DNA of 64,000 nucleotides, taken from NCBI GenBank assembly GCA_900752335.1, contig CAADUZ010000024.1:41840-105839 (forward strand). The letters are read 5' to 3'. Below are positions 44,542 through 53,502 of the stretch, in pieces. The notes under the pieces were generated by a model. The model made no database searches, was not told the origin of the DNA, and worked only from the letters and a program-made list of their open reading frames with translations. Every line of letters starts with the position of its first letter. Position 1 is the first letter of the stretch. Origin of the DNA: Clostridia bacterium. GTDB taxonomy: Bacteria; Bacillota; Clostridia; TANB77; CAG-508. Made by a program: the position numbers and the translations under genes.

Positions 44542-45955
44542 TTATTTTCTCCCCTTGTTTTCTTCTATTATTTGCTTTTCTTCTTGTTTACTATATGTTT
44601 TTTCTTTTAATATTTTGCTTACTATTATTAATATGGCAATAACTGAAATTGCCAATAATCTATATGTAAAATTTACATGTGTGTATGAATGTTGTTTTAG
44701 CACTACATACCATACAAGTGGGAAGCAAAATATTATCATATATGGTACACATTTTTTGATATTTTCTTTAAAGTCTATATCTTTCTTAAAGTTTTTTACC
44801 ATTATTACAATTATATAAATAATTGCTAAAATCAATATTGTGGTGTACACAGCTGGAGACAAGTATTCCAAGTTTCTTTTTATAACGTCAAGTGGTCCGA
44901 AATAAGTCTTCTCCTTTATATTGTGGAATATCGCTTCTAAAAAATGCCTGTGTTATTGCCTGCGAAATTATTGGCCTGCCATATACAAGTTCTACTATAA
45001 CCCATTTGCTTGCCCATGTTATTCCATAGCCCAATACCCATACTATACCAATTTTTAAAATTTCTAAAATGTATTTTTTTATACTTGCCTTTTCTTCTTC
45101 TTTTTGCATTAATAAGAAATATGTTATTGCAGTAATTCCAAGTGTAACTAGAGGAGCTGTGAGCAAGTCTATAAAGCTGGATACCGAACCTACTATAAAG
45201 AAAAATATGCCTGTATGTTTCATTTTACTATATCGTAAAAGTAAAATTATCGAGGCTATAAATGCCACTAAAAATATCAAAATTTCATTAATTGATTTTG
45301 ATACAATAAATATGCTTATTGAAAGTAAGCCTATTCCATAGATTATTCCAGATAAAATATTTATTTTTTTGCATATTAAGGCAACTAAACTAACTACACA
45401 AATTGCTGTAGCTAAAAATAGTACTATTCTAATTCCTGAATAATCAAACAGTAGCAGTAATGGGCGAAGTACAGCTAAATATCCATGCCAATATCTTGCA
45501 TATTCATATGAATCTTCTATATTATCTCCATGCATTAAACCGTACAATTCTTTTGTCTGGTATAAATCTCCATTGTTCTGATTTATATACTTTTTATTTG
45601 CTCCCAAATTATATTGTCCGTCCGGATATACTTCTTTTGTTTGTCCTGGTATATAATTTTTTCTTGCTAGCATAAAGCTATCTATCGGATGAGCACTGTC
45701 TACAGAATATGCAGTATTTATCATAAGTGCATCTGTAAATGTAAAAATGTTTTCTTCTTTGTATTTTAAATTAAATGTTACTTTTTCTCCTTCTTGTGCC
45801 AATGTTTCTGACGAACTATGTACATTTTCTTCTAGCATGCTTGAAGGAATTAAGTTTGTAAGCGTAAGTATTGCTACATATATTCCTATTAGAATTATAA
45901 ATATTAATATATATCTTAAAATATCTTTTGATACTCTCCTTATTTTTTCTTTCAT
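44542..45955 (-). CDS. Polytopic membrane protein (paralogue 2), read through a CGG +1 shift
   Basis: This is a tandem paralogue of the next gene, with shared features NTAYSVDSAHPIDSFMLARKNYIP and YEYARYWHGYLAVLRPLL and similar helices. I start at ATG 45955 (MKEKIRRVSKD) behind GGGGAAA. The upstream frame ends at 44888 with DLFRTT; the rest continues one frame over from 44871. Skipping the C of CGG (44899) joins GEDLF to GPLDVIKRNLEYLSPAVYTT. The span is 3 x 471 + 1 bases, giving 470 residues against 473 in the paralogue. Function unknown; glycosyltransferase-like topology. Confidence 0.75.
44897..44899 (-). other. Proposed +1 recoding site 4 (membrane paralogue 2, codon 353)
   Basis: The minus strand reads GAC TTA TTT CGG ACC ACT TGA in the upstream frame. 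The restored reading is GAC TTA TTT GGA CCA CTT GAC. AAAGGAG lies about 11 bases upstream of the CGG. Confidence 0.8.
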
Positions 45956-45978
45956 ATGCTTTCCCCAATTTTTAAATT

Positions 45979-47019
45979 TTATAGATGACATTGCTCATAT
46001 TGATTATTATCATTACCGCCATTATATTCCACACCTATATGTTTGTATGCTGCTGGAAGTGCTATTCTTCCCCTTACTGTTCTTGATATAAAGCCTATTT
46101 GAATTAGATATGGCTCATATACGTCTTCTATAGTGTCAACTTCTTCTCCTAGTGTAGTTGCTATTGTTTCTATTCCAACTGGTCTTCCTCTGTATTTTAT
46201 AATAAGTGTTTCTAATATTCTTCTATCTATATCGTCCAAGCCTAAATCGTCTATTTCTAATTTGCTTAATGCTATCTTTGTGATTTTAAGAGTTATATTT
46301 CCATCACCAAGCACAGCTGCATAATCTCTTACTCTTTTTAATAATCTGTTTGCAATTCTTGGCGTTCCTCTTGACCTTCTAGCAATTTCTGTAGCAGATT
46401 CATTGTCTATGTTAATTTCTAATATATTCGCTGACCTTTTTATAATTGTGGTTAAATCGTCTGTATTATATAGCTCTAGTCTATGTACAATACCAAATCT
46501 ATCCCTTAATGGTGTAGATAGCGAGCCTGCTTTTGTAGTTGCACCAATTAGTGTAAATTTAGGTAGGTCTAGTCTTATAGACCTTGCACTTGGACCTTTT
46601 CCTATTATAATATCTAATGTATAATCTTCTAATGCTGGATATAATATCTCTTCTACGCTTTTATTAAGTCTATGAATTTCGTCTATAAATAGGACGTCAA
46701 ATTCGGATAAATTTGTAAGCAATGCCGCTAAATCTCCCGGCTTACTTATTGCTGGACCTGAAGTTATTTTTATATTTGAGTTCATTTCATTTGAAATTAT
46801 ATTTGCAAGTGTAGTTTTTCCAAGTCCTGGAGGTCCATATAAAAGTACATGGTCTAAAGGCTCTCCTCTTTTTTTAGCTGCTTCTATATATACTTTCATA
46901 TTTTCTTTTACTTTGTCTTGTCCAATATATTCACTTAAAGTCTTTGGCCTTAAAGAATTTTCAAGTCTTTCTTCATTTATATCCGCAAGTTCTGGATTTA
47001 TTATACGTTCCTCGTCCAA
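45979..47019 (-). CDS. ruvB: Holliday junction branch migration helicase RuvB
   Basis: The 346-residue protein is full length: RPKTLSEYIGQDKVKENM, Walker A YGPPGLGKTTLA, Walker B VLFIDEIHRLN, sensor GATTKAGSLSTPLRDRFG, and the C-terminal winged helix GRPVGIETIATTLGEEVDTIEDVYEPYLIQ. It drives branch migration with RuvA. The start is a TTG with AAGGGAAGG. RuvA is not in this window, and ruvC lies 9 kb away. Confidence 0.97.
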   Translation of the reverse strand: MDEERIINPELADINEERLENSLRPKTLSEYIGQDKVKENMKVYIEAAKKRGEPLDHVLLYGPPGLGKTTLANIISNEMNSNIKITSGPAISKPGDLAALLTNLSEFDVLFIDEIHRLNKSVEEILYPALEDYTLDIIIGKGPSARSIRLDLPKFTLIGATTKAGSLSTPLRDRFGIVHRLELYNTDDLTTIIKRSANILEINIDNESATEIARRSRGTPRIANRLLKRVRDYAAVLGDGNITLKITKIALSKLEIDDLGLDDIDRRILETLIIKYRGRPVGIETIATTLGEEVDTIEDVYEPYLIQIGFISRTVRGRIALPAAYKHIGVEYNGGNDNNQYEQCHL

Positions 47020-47045
47020 CTGCTTTTCCTTCCCTTCTTTAAAAT

Positions 47046-48182
47046 TTATTCTTGTTTTCGTATATGTTTCTCGTCTACTTTGCTTTCCTTATTTTTTTCA
47101 TTCTCTTCTTCGCTCATTAATTTGCTCATGTCTTTATATCCTATCGCAATTATGGCTACAATTAATATCGCAAATGATAATGCCTTCCAAATTCCACTTT
47201 CAAGTAATATTACAGCAAACATTCCAAGTATTGCTGTTATGCCATACATTATTAGAACCGCTTGTTTTTGTGTATATCCTTTTGCCATTAGCTTATGGTG
47301 CAAATGCCCTTTATCTGGCTTAAATACAGCTTTAATTGATTTTCCTTTTATTATTCTTCTAAATATCGCAAAAAGTGTATCAAATATTGGCATTCCAAGT
47401 ATTATTATTGGTGCAATTAATACTAATGCTGTGTAAGTTTTTGCCACACCAAGTATTGAAATAATGGCTAGTGAAAATCCCATAAAGTTAGAGCCTGTAT
47501 CTCCAATAAATGTTTTTGCTGGACTAAAATTAAATGGTAAAAACCCCACAAGTGCCCCAGCCAATGCAGTTATTAAAACTATTGCAATTAATGGAGAACC
47601 ATTTAATGCAAATACCATTAATAAGGATAAACAAGAAATTAAAGTTACCCCTGAAGATAGCCCGTCCAAACCATCTATTAAATTAATTGCATTTGTAATT
47701 CCCACTATCCAACAAACTGTAATTATATATGAAAATATCCCACTAATTACAATTTTACCTTCTGTAAATGGTATTGATATGTTTTCGATTCTTATACCAC
47801 ATGCCACTACTATAATTGAGGCTATTATTTGTGCAGCAAGTTTTACTAGACTTGGTATTCCTTTTACGTCATCTATATAGCATGTTATTCCAAGAACTAC
47901 TATTCCTGCAAAAAATCCTATCATTTTTATATAATAGTTTTCTGATGCAAATAAATCCAATTTACCTTCTATTGAAGTTGTAATAAATAGATAAATTATT
48001 GATACTAGAAAGCCTGATATTACTGCCAGCCCTCCAAGCCTTGGCATTGGCTTTTTATTGACACGTCTATCATTTGGTATATCTATTGCTCCTACTTTTT
48101 TTGCTAGCCTCATTGTGTGTGGTGTTACCACAAAAGTAGTTATAAAAGCTAGTAAAAATGCTATTGCTATATCTCCCCACAT
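47046..48182 (-). CDS. Undecaprenyl-phosphate GlcNAc-1-phosphate transferase (WecA/TagO family)
   Basis: The 378-residue protein has about eleven membrane helices and the family motifs VNKKPMPRLGGLAV, NAINLIDGLDGLSSGV (catalytic Asp), FIGDTGSNFMGFSLA and RRIIKGKSIKAVFKPDKGHLHHKLM (His-rich loop). It loads a sugar-1-phosphate onto the lipid carrier to start teichoic acid or polysaccharide synthesis. The HLHH signature favours WecA/TagO over MraY. A charged, Lys/Glu-rich tail of 35 residues is extra. Confidence 0.93.
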   Translation of the reverse strand: MWGDIAIAFLLAFITTFVVTPHTMRLAKKVGAIDIPNDRRVNKKPMPRLGGLAVISGFLVSIIYLFITTSIEGKLDLFASENYYIKMIGFFAGIVVLGITCYIDDVKGIPSLVKLAAQIIASIIVVACGIRIENISIPFTEGKIVISGIFSYIITVCWIVGITNAINLIDGLDGLSSGVTLISCLSLLMVFALNGSPLIAIVLITALAGALVGFLPFNFSPAKTFIGDTGSNFMGFSLAIISILGVAKTYTALVLIAPIIILGMPIFDTLFAIFRRIIKGKSIKAVFKPDKGHLHHKLMAKGYTQKQAVLIMYGITAILGMFAVILLESGIWKALSFAILIVAIIAIGYKDMSKLMSEEENEKNKESKVDEKHIRKQE

Positions 48183-48210
48183 AATTATTTAGTTCCTTTC
48201 TTTTTTATAG

Positions 48211-48903
48211 TTATTCTATTATTTCTACATTATAGCCTATGAATAATCCGCTTTCTATTACCCCTGGTATATTTTTAATTCTTTTCTCTAGTGTTTGTGA
48301 TATAGTTTTAAAACTTACGTCCAATATTAGGTTACCATTTTCTGTTATAACCGGTCCTGCTTTATTCACTGCCTGTCTTAAAATTATCTCTTTTGCATTT
48401 AGTTTAATTAGTTCTTCTTTTACATAGTTTATTGCGTCTGGATAAATTTCTATCGGTACTTTGCATTTTTCCCCTAAATAACTTACTCTTTTACTACTAT
48501 CTATTAAAATATATGTTATTGGTGAATTCACAATATTTAATTTTTCTTTAAACATTGCACCACCTTTGCCTTTAATTAACCAATTACTACTATTTACTTC
48601 ATCTGCACCATCAAATGACCAATCTGGTTTTTGATTGCTTAAATTTGTCACTTTAATATCTAAATATGCACAAAGCATTTTTATTTCAAATGAAGTAGGT
48701 ATTGCTGTTATTTCCAATTTTTCTTTTTTTATTTTGTCCGATATTGCTATTGCTGCTAGATAAGAAGTTGTGCCTGAACCAAATCCTATTACTTGTCCAT
48801 CTTTTACTTTTTCTGCTATTCTTTCTGCGACCTTCTTTTTTTCTTCCAAATTCTCAATATTTTCTATTTCTATTTTTTCCAATAGTTCTTTATTCCAATT
48901 CAT
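48211..48903 (-). CDS. rpiA: Ribose-5-phosphate isomerase A
   Basis: The start is ATG 48903 behind GTGAGGAACTT. The product of about 230 residues has QVIGFGSGTTSYLAAIAI (phosphate loop), DWSFDGADEVNSSNWLIKGKGGAMFKEKL (catalytic Asp/Glu and Lys) and SFKTISQTLEKRIKNIPGVIESGLFIG. It interconverts ribose-5-phosphate and ribulose-5-phosphate in the pentose phosphate pathway. Confidence 0.94.
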   Translation of the reverse strand: MNWNKELLEKIEIENIENLEEKKKVAERIAEKVKDGQVIGFGSGTTSYLAAIAISDKIKKEKLEITAIPTSFEIKMLCAYLDIKVTNLSNQKPDWSFDGADEVNSSNWLIKGKGGAMFKEKLNIVNSPITYILIDSSKRVSYLGEKCKVPIEIYPDAINYVKEELIKLNAKEIILRQAVNKAGPVITENGNLILDVSFKTISQTLEKRIKNIPGVIESGLFIGYNVEIIE

Positions 48904-48994
48904 AAGTTCCTCACTTTCTAACACTTATAAATATACTTATGTAGCATTATATCATTATATTTTTAGTTAGTAAACCATTTCCAAGGAAAAAAAT

Positions 48995-49038
48995 AAATAG
49001 GGGAATACAAAATTTATATTTTAATATTTCCCCTATTT
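48995..49038 (-). terminator. Terminator of the sortase gene
   Basis: AAATAGGGGAA and TTTCCCCTATTT pair across the sortase stop codon. The minus strand continues TTTATTTTTTTCC. Confidence 0.8.
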
Positions 49039-49812
49039 ATCGCTTATTTTTCTAGCTACTACTGCAAACCTACCATCTTCTGTATGGTATGCACATGTAG
49101 ATAATGTTATTAGTTGGTCGCCATATTCTGCTGTTTTTCCTGTATCATATAGTGATGCTTTTTTTGCATCTTTCACAAATTCGTCATACTCTTCTTCTGT
49201 TTCCGGATTTATGAAATAATAATATCTAAATACATTTTTTTCAGATTTATAATATACCCTTGACCTAAATGCTGATATTATCTCGTATTCTGCATCCTCT
49301 TCTGTTGTTGTAAATCTAATTATTGGATGCTCTTTATAATAGTCTTCATCTGCATAATTTAATAAATTATTAAACATTGAACCATCTTGCATATTGTGAC
49401 CATATATTAAAAAGTTATTACTTTCTATATCCCAGTCATATCCTGCATCTAGGAATAAAGCACCATATACACTTTCTTCTTTATCATAATTGCGGTTCAT
49501 ATAAAAGCTATTATCTTCTCCCTGCAGAACAGGATAATTTATATTAGTTCCTTCTATTTCTATCCATCCAATTATATCTGAATTCTTTTTCTGCAATTCT
49601 TCCACTTGTAACATTCTTTCTGTTTTATCCGGCGTTATATCTGCTTTGTCTATATTTATTGTGTTTAACAAATTACTTTCTTCTTTTACTTCTTCCTTGT
49701 TTAAAAAGTATTTTACAATATATATTACCGAAGCAATGATTATAATTAAAAGAATAAAAATCAGGACTTTATATGACTTTTTTACTTTTTTTAAATGTTT
49801 GCCCCTCGCCAT
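49033..49812 (-). CDS. srtB: Class B sortase
   Basis: The 259-residue protein has a basic N terminus, a membrane helix near residues 14-35 and a class B sortase domain: DIIGWIEIEGTNINYPVLQGEDNSFYMNRNY, FLIYGHNMQDGSMFNNL (catalytic His), LITLSTCAYHTEDGRFAVVARK (catalytic Cys and Arg). It anchors surface proteins to the wall by transpeptidation. The gene lies 81 bases downstream of a gene whose product ends in a PKTG sorting signal. Confidence 0.94.
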   Translation of the reverse strand: MARGKHLKKVKKSYKVLIFILLIIIIASVIYIVKYFLNKEEVKEESNLLNTINIDKADITPDKTERMLQVEELQKKNSDIIGWIEIEGTNINYPVLQGEDNSFYMNRNYDKEESVYGALFLDAGYDWDIESNNFLIYGHNMQDGSMFNNLLNYADEDYYKEHPIIRFTTTEEDAEYEIISAFRSRVYYKSEKNVFRYYYFINPETEEEYDEFVKDAKKASLYDTGKTAEYGDQLITLSTCAYHTEDGRFAVVARKISDK

Positions 49813-49842
49813 ATTTTCTCCCTTATGCTTATAATATTATGA

Positions 49843-49869
49843 GGAATGCAATATATAATACTGCATTCC
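49843..49869 (-). terminator. Hairpin between the PKTG protein and sortase genes
   Basis: GGAATGCA and TGCATTCC flank 11 bases after the stop of the PKTG protein. The T run is weak, so it may reduce rather than end transcription into srtB. Confidence 0.45.
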
Positions 49870-49893
49870 ACTTATTATACTAATTACTATGTA

Positions 49894-51066
49894 TTAGTTT
49901 TTCTTTTTTAATACTATTATAGATGCTAAAGATAAAACTGCTACAACAACTGCTGCACCAACATAAACTGGTGCACCTGTTTTTGGTGTTTCGTCTTTTT
50001 CGTCTGCTGGTATTTCTTCAGAAGGTTCTGTTGGTTCTTCTGTAGCTACTTCAGCAACGTTTACATATATAGTAGTATCACCATTGATTTCTGTTGCAAA
50101 ATCATACTTTGTTGTATATTTATTATCAACAAAGAATCCTTCTACAGTAAATTTTGTACCTGTTAATTCGCTAATTGCATTTTCTAATACTTCTTCAGTA
50201 AGAACTGATCCAGTTAATACTTCTAAATCAACATATCCAAGACCTGCAACTTCTAATCTTACAACTGGATTTGGTACATATTCTTCACCTGTAGTATTTT
50301 CAGCTGTTACTCTATCATTAGAATTACTTTCAAACTTTTTACTGTTATTTTCATCTGTAACAACAACTTTGTTACCATCTAATAATAACTTATCTGTTGT
50401 TCCAGCAGCATTTTCAACTGTGAAAGATGTAATTGTATCTTTATTATCTTCAGCTATATAAATAACATTTTCTGTTTGATTTGATTCAAGAGTACCATTC
50501 ATTACTAATGTAGGTTGAACTTGTTCATCAGCTAAACTTTGACCTTTACTCATTTCAATACCATTGTTACCATTTTCACCATTATATCCTAGATATAAGT
50601 CAACTATCTCGACAGTACCACAATTATTTAATACACCACCATAGTTACAGTCATGTATATTTACACCATCTAGAACAACTTTACCTCCAAAGTATGCTTG
50701 TACACCATATTTTGGGCTGCTTGTTAATTCTACATTTTGTAAATATATTGTTGCACCTTCTAAGTTAGCAGTGATTAAACTTTGGTTATTTTGTCCATTT
50801 TGTGATATTGCTTCTACATTACCTGATATTGTATTACCATCACCATCTATTGTAATTGTTTTACCACTTACAACAATTATTTCGTCGATTTCAAAATCTC
50901 CTAATAATTTAACTGTATCCCCATCGTTTGCAGAATTTACAACGTCTACTAAATCTTGTGTTGCAGGATCTGCTTCAACAACAGCTGCATTACAAATGCT
51001 TGGAACAAGTAATAAAACTGCTACTAATATTGCGAAAAATAATGCTACTTTTAATGTGTTTCTCAT
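49894..51066 (-). CDS. Secreted beta-helix surface protein with PKTG sorting signal
   Basis: The 390-residue protein has a Sec signal peptide (residues 1-28, ending near SICNAA), a right-handed parallel beta-helix region (AISQNGQNNQSLITANLEGATIYLQNVELTSSP is the kind of repeat seen around residues 85-190), a beta-rich middle, a Glu/Pro-rich wall-spanning linker, and the sorting signal TPKTG followed by a hydrophobic helix and KKK. C. difficile SrtB uses (S/P)PKTG-like motifs, so the adjacent class B sortase is the likely anchor enzyme. Beta helices often bind or cut polysaccharide; no active site is evident. Confidence 0.82.
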   Translation of the reverse strand: MRNTLKVALFFAILVAVLLLVPSICNAAVVEADPATQDLVDVVNSANDGDTVKLLGDFEIDEIIVVSGKTITIDGDGNTISGNVEAISQNGQNNQSLITANLEGATIYLQNVELTSSPKYGVQAYFGGKVVLDGVNIHDCNYGGVLNNCGTVEIVDLYLGYNGENGNNGIEMSKGQSLADEQVQPTLVMNGTLESNQTENVIYIAEDNKDTITSFTVENAAGTTDKLLLDGNKVVVTDENNSKKFESNSNDRVTAENTTGEEYVPNPVVRLEVAGLGYVDLEVLTGSVLTEEVLENAISELTGTKFTVEGFFVDNKYTTKYDFATEINGDTTIYVNVAEVATEEPTEPSEEIPADEKDETPKTGAPVYVGAAVVVAVLSLASIIVLKKKN

Positions 51067-51211
51067 AATTTCACCTCCCCATATATATAATTTTGTATAT
51101 AAACTATATAAATAGTTAATACCTAAAATTTTACATGAAGTGATTTCATAAACACATTACTTATATCATAGTCTTCTAAAAAAAGCAATATTTTTTCTTA
51201 CCTAATTTTGT

Positions 51212-52150
51212 CTAATTTATAGCAAAATTAATTCCTCTTGCCACAATATCTTTCATTTTCTCGATTAAGCTATCTATTTCTTTAGGCGTAACTATAAAGT
51301 TATATTCTTCTGGCGCTAAAATTTCTTTAATAATTTTATATTTATCTTCTTCCTGCAATTTATTTAAAAAGTCGTTTGAATTTCCATTATCTTGCACTTT
51401 TTTTATAAATAGTGTTAAGCTATCTGCTGCTATAGTTGCCGCTTCTACAACTGTTGGTATCCCCATTGCTATAACCGGTACACCAAGTGTAGCCTCTGTA
51501 AGTTCCTTTCTTGCATTTCCTACGCCAGCACCTGGCACTATTCCAGTGTCTGCAATTTGCACAGAACTACTAATTCTCTCTATATTTCTTGATGCAAGTG
51601 CATCTATAATTATTACAAGCTTTGGTTTTACATTGTCTATAATTCCTTTTAAAATTTCCATAGTTTCAATTCCAGTTGTTCCAAGTACTCCTGGCGAAAT
51701 GGCACTTACCTGTCTTGTATTTTTATCTAATACTTCTGGCATATACTCTAATAAATGTCTTGTAATATCTATTTCATTTATTACTTTTGGGCCTAATGAA
51801 TCTGGTGTTACATATATATTTCCAAGCCCTACAACAAGTATAGCATCTTGTTTAGTTATATGGTTTTCAATTAACTTTTTTAGTTCGTTTGTAACCACTT
51901 CTGAAGTTTTTTGTATTTCCTCTTCTCCTGCAATTTTTAAGTTTCTTACGTCTATTGTGATATAATTTCCTTTTTTCTTTCCAATAGCTGCTTCCCCATT
52001 TTCATTTGTTACTCTTACTCTAGAAATCACTATATTATCATTTACTTTTTCTTCTTCTGCCTCAATTCCGTCAATATCATTTTCAATATTATTTGCCTTG
52101 TTATATAAGTCTCTTCTTTCTAACGCTAAATCCGTTCTAAAATTATACAT
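51212..52150 (-). CDS. gpr: Spore germination protease GPR
   Basis: The 312-residue protein starts MYNFRTDLALERRDL, the propeptide region of GPR zymogens, and has VVGLGNIYVTPDSLGPKVI, SPGVLGTTGIETMEI, VIIIDALASRNIERISSSVQIADTGIVPGAGVGN and GVPVIAMGIPTVVEAATI. GPR degrades small acid-soluble spore proteins on germination. It is another sign of a spore former. It starts at an ATG with GTAGGAGG. Confidence 0.96.
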   Translation of the reverse strand: MYNFRTDLALERRDLYNKANNIENDIDGIEAEEEKVNDNIVISRVRVTNENGEAAIGKKKGNYITIDVRNLKIAGEEEIQKTSEVVTNELKKLIENHITKQDAILVVGLGNIYVTPDSLGPKVINEIDITRHLLEYMPEVLDKNTRQVSAISPGVLGTTGIETMEILKGIIDNVKPKLVIIIDALASRNIERISSSVQIADTGIVPGAGVGNARKELTEATLGVPVIAMGIPTVVEAATIAADSLTLFIKKVQDNGNSNDFLNKLQEEDKYKIIKEILAPEEYNFIVTPKEIDSLIEKMKDIVARGINFAIN

Positions 52151-52376
52151 AAAATTCCTCCTACTTTTTTCTTATTGCATAGAAAATTTCTTTTCTTATT
52201 TTTGTAAAAAAATAAAATTTTATACATGCTAAATTGTATTTATATATTCATTTTTGTTTAAAACCTTAAAGTTTAAGACTTTCTTAATATTTATATCTTC
52301 GCATTTCTAAACTTGAATTTTATGTAAAATTTTGTTACAATTTGTTTGAAATTTAAATTTAGGGAGGGATTCCAAA

Positions 52377-53366
52377 TTGAAGAAATTTTTAAAATCAAAT
52401 AAAGGTGGGTTTTTAAAAGGATTAGGAATATTCTTTTTAGTAATATGCATACTTGCACTTTTAGCATTAGGCTCTGGCTATGCATTTCTTACAAGCAAGC
52501 TAAATAACATGCAGCAAGTAGATATTGATGAAACTGCTATAACTGTAAATCCTGAAGTAGAGGAAAAATTGGATGGTTACAGGAATATTGCATTATTTGG
52601 AGTAGATTCGCGCGACAATTCTTTTGATAATGCGAGAAGTGATGCAATTATTATCGTAAGTATCAATGAAAAGACAAACGATATAAAACTTACGTCGGTA
52701 TATAGAGATACATATGTAGACATAGAGGGATACGGTCTAGATAAAATAACACATGCGTATGCTTATGGCGGCCCAGAACTTGCTATTAGTACACTTAATA
52801 GAAATTTAGACTTAAATATTACTGAATTTGTTACTGTTAATTTTGAAACAGTACAAACTGTAGTTGATTCATTAGGTGGAATAGAATTAGAAATAACTGA
52901 TGCAGAAGCACAGCAAATAGGTTTTAACAGTGGCGGAACTTATACACTAGATGGCGAAGAAGCATTAGCTTACTCTAGAATTAGAAAAATAGACTCTGAT
53001 TATCAGAGAACAGAACGTATTAGAACAGTATTAGATGCTGTATTTGAAAAAGTAAAAACTATGGAAGTTTCGGAAATATTAGACTTTGTCGACGTAGTAC
53101 TACCACTTATTTCTACAAATATTTCAAGCAATAAAATAATAGCAATGCTTCCATCGGCACCATTTTACAGTATATCTGACAGTATTGGCTGGCCATATAA
53201 TGTAGAAGGATATTCTGCAGACGCTTGGTATGCAGTACCAGTAACACTCGAAGATAATGTTACTAGGTTACATGAAGAATTATTTGGCGAAGAAGATTAT
53301 ACACCATCGGAAACAGTACAAGAAATTAGTAGCGACATAGCATATGAAACTGGCTATTATGAATAA
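52377..53366 (+). CDS. LytR-CpsA-Psr family cell wall ligase
   Basis: The 329-residue protein has an N-terminal membrane helix (about residues 15-38) and an LCP domain: NIALFGVDSRD, ARSDAIIIVSINEKTNDIKLTSVYRDTYVDI, DKITHAYAYGGPELAISTLNRNLDLNI, VNFETVQTVVDSLGGIE and EALAYSRIRKIDSDYQRTERIRTVL (key Arg residues). LCP enzymes move teichoic acid or polysaccharide from the lipid carrier to peptidoglycan. The start is a TTG behind AGGGAGGGATTCCAAA. Confidence 0.95.
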   Translation: MKKFLKSNKGGFLKGLGIFFLVICILALLALGSGYAFLTSKLNNMQQVDIDETAITVNPEVEEKLDGYRNIALFGVDSRDNSFDNARSDAIIIVSINEKTNDIKLTSVYRDTYVDIEGYGLDKITHAYAYGGPELAISTLNRNLDLNITEFVTVNFETVQTVVDSLGGIELEITDAEAQQIGFNSGGTYTLDGEEALAYSRIRKIDSDYQRTERIRTVLDAVFEKVKTMEVSEILDFVDVVLPLISTNISSNKIIAMLPSAPFYSISDSIGWPYNVEGYSADAWYAVPVTLEDNVTRLHEELFGEEDYTPSETVQEISSDIAYETGYYE

Positions 53367-53370
53367 ATTT

Positions 53371-53502
53371 GAAACAAGGGGACACACATTTTGTTCCATT
53401 TTTGAAACGAAGGGACAGACATTAGCAAATTTTAATAATTTTAATTTACTATGTCTGTCCCCATTTTTCATTTTTGGAACAAAATGTGTGTCCCCTTGTT
53501 TC
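53371..53502. repeat. Nested palindromic element B, GGGGACACACA family
   Basis: The 27-bp arms 53371-53397 and 53476-53502 are exact reverse complements. An inner exact pair, GGGACAGACAT and ATGTCTGTCCC, lies at 53412-53422 and 53451-53461. The element fills the gap between convergent LCP and FAD-dehydrogenase genes. The TGA of the latter is partly formed by the element's end. Confidence 0.92.
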
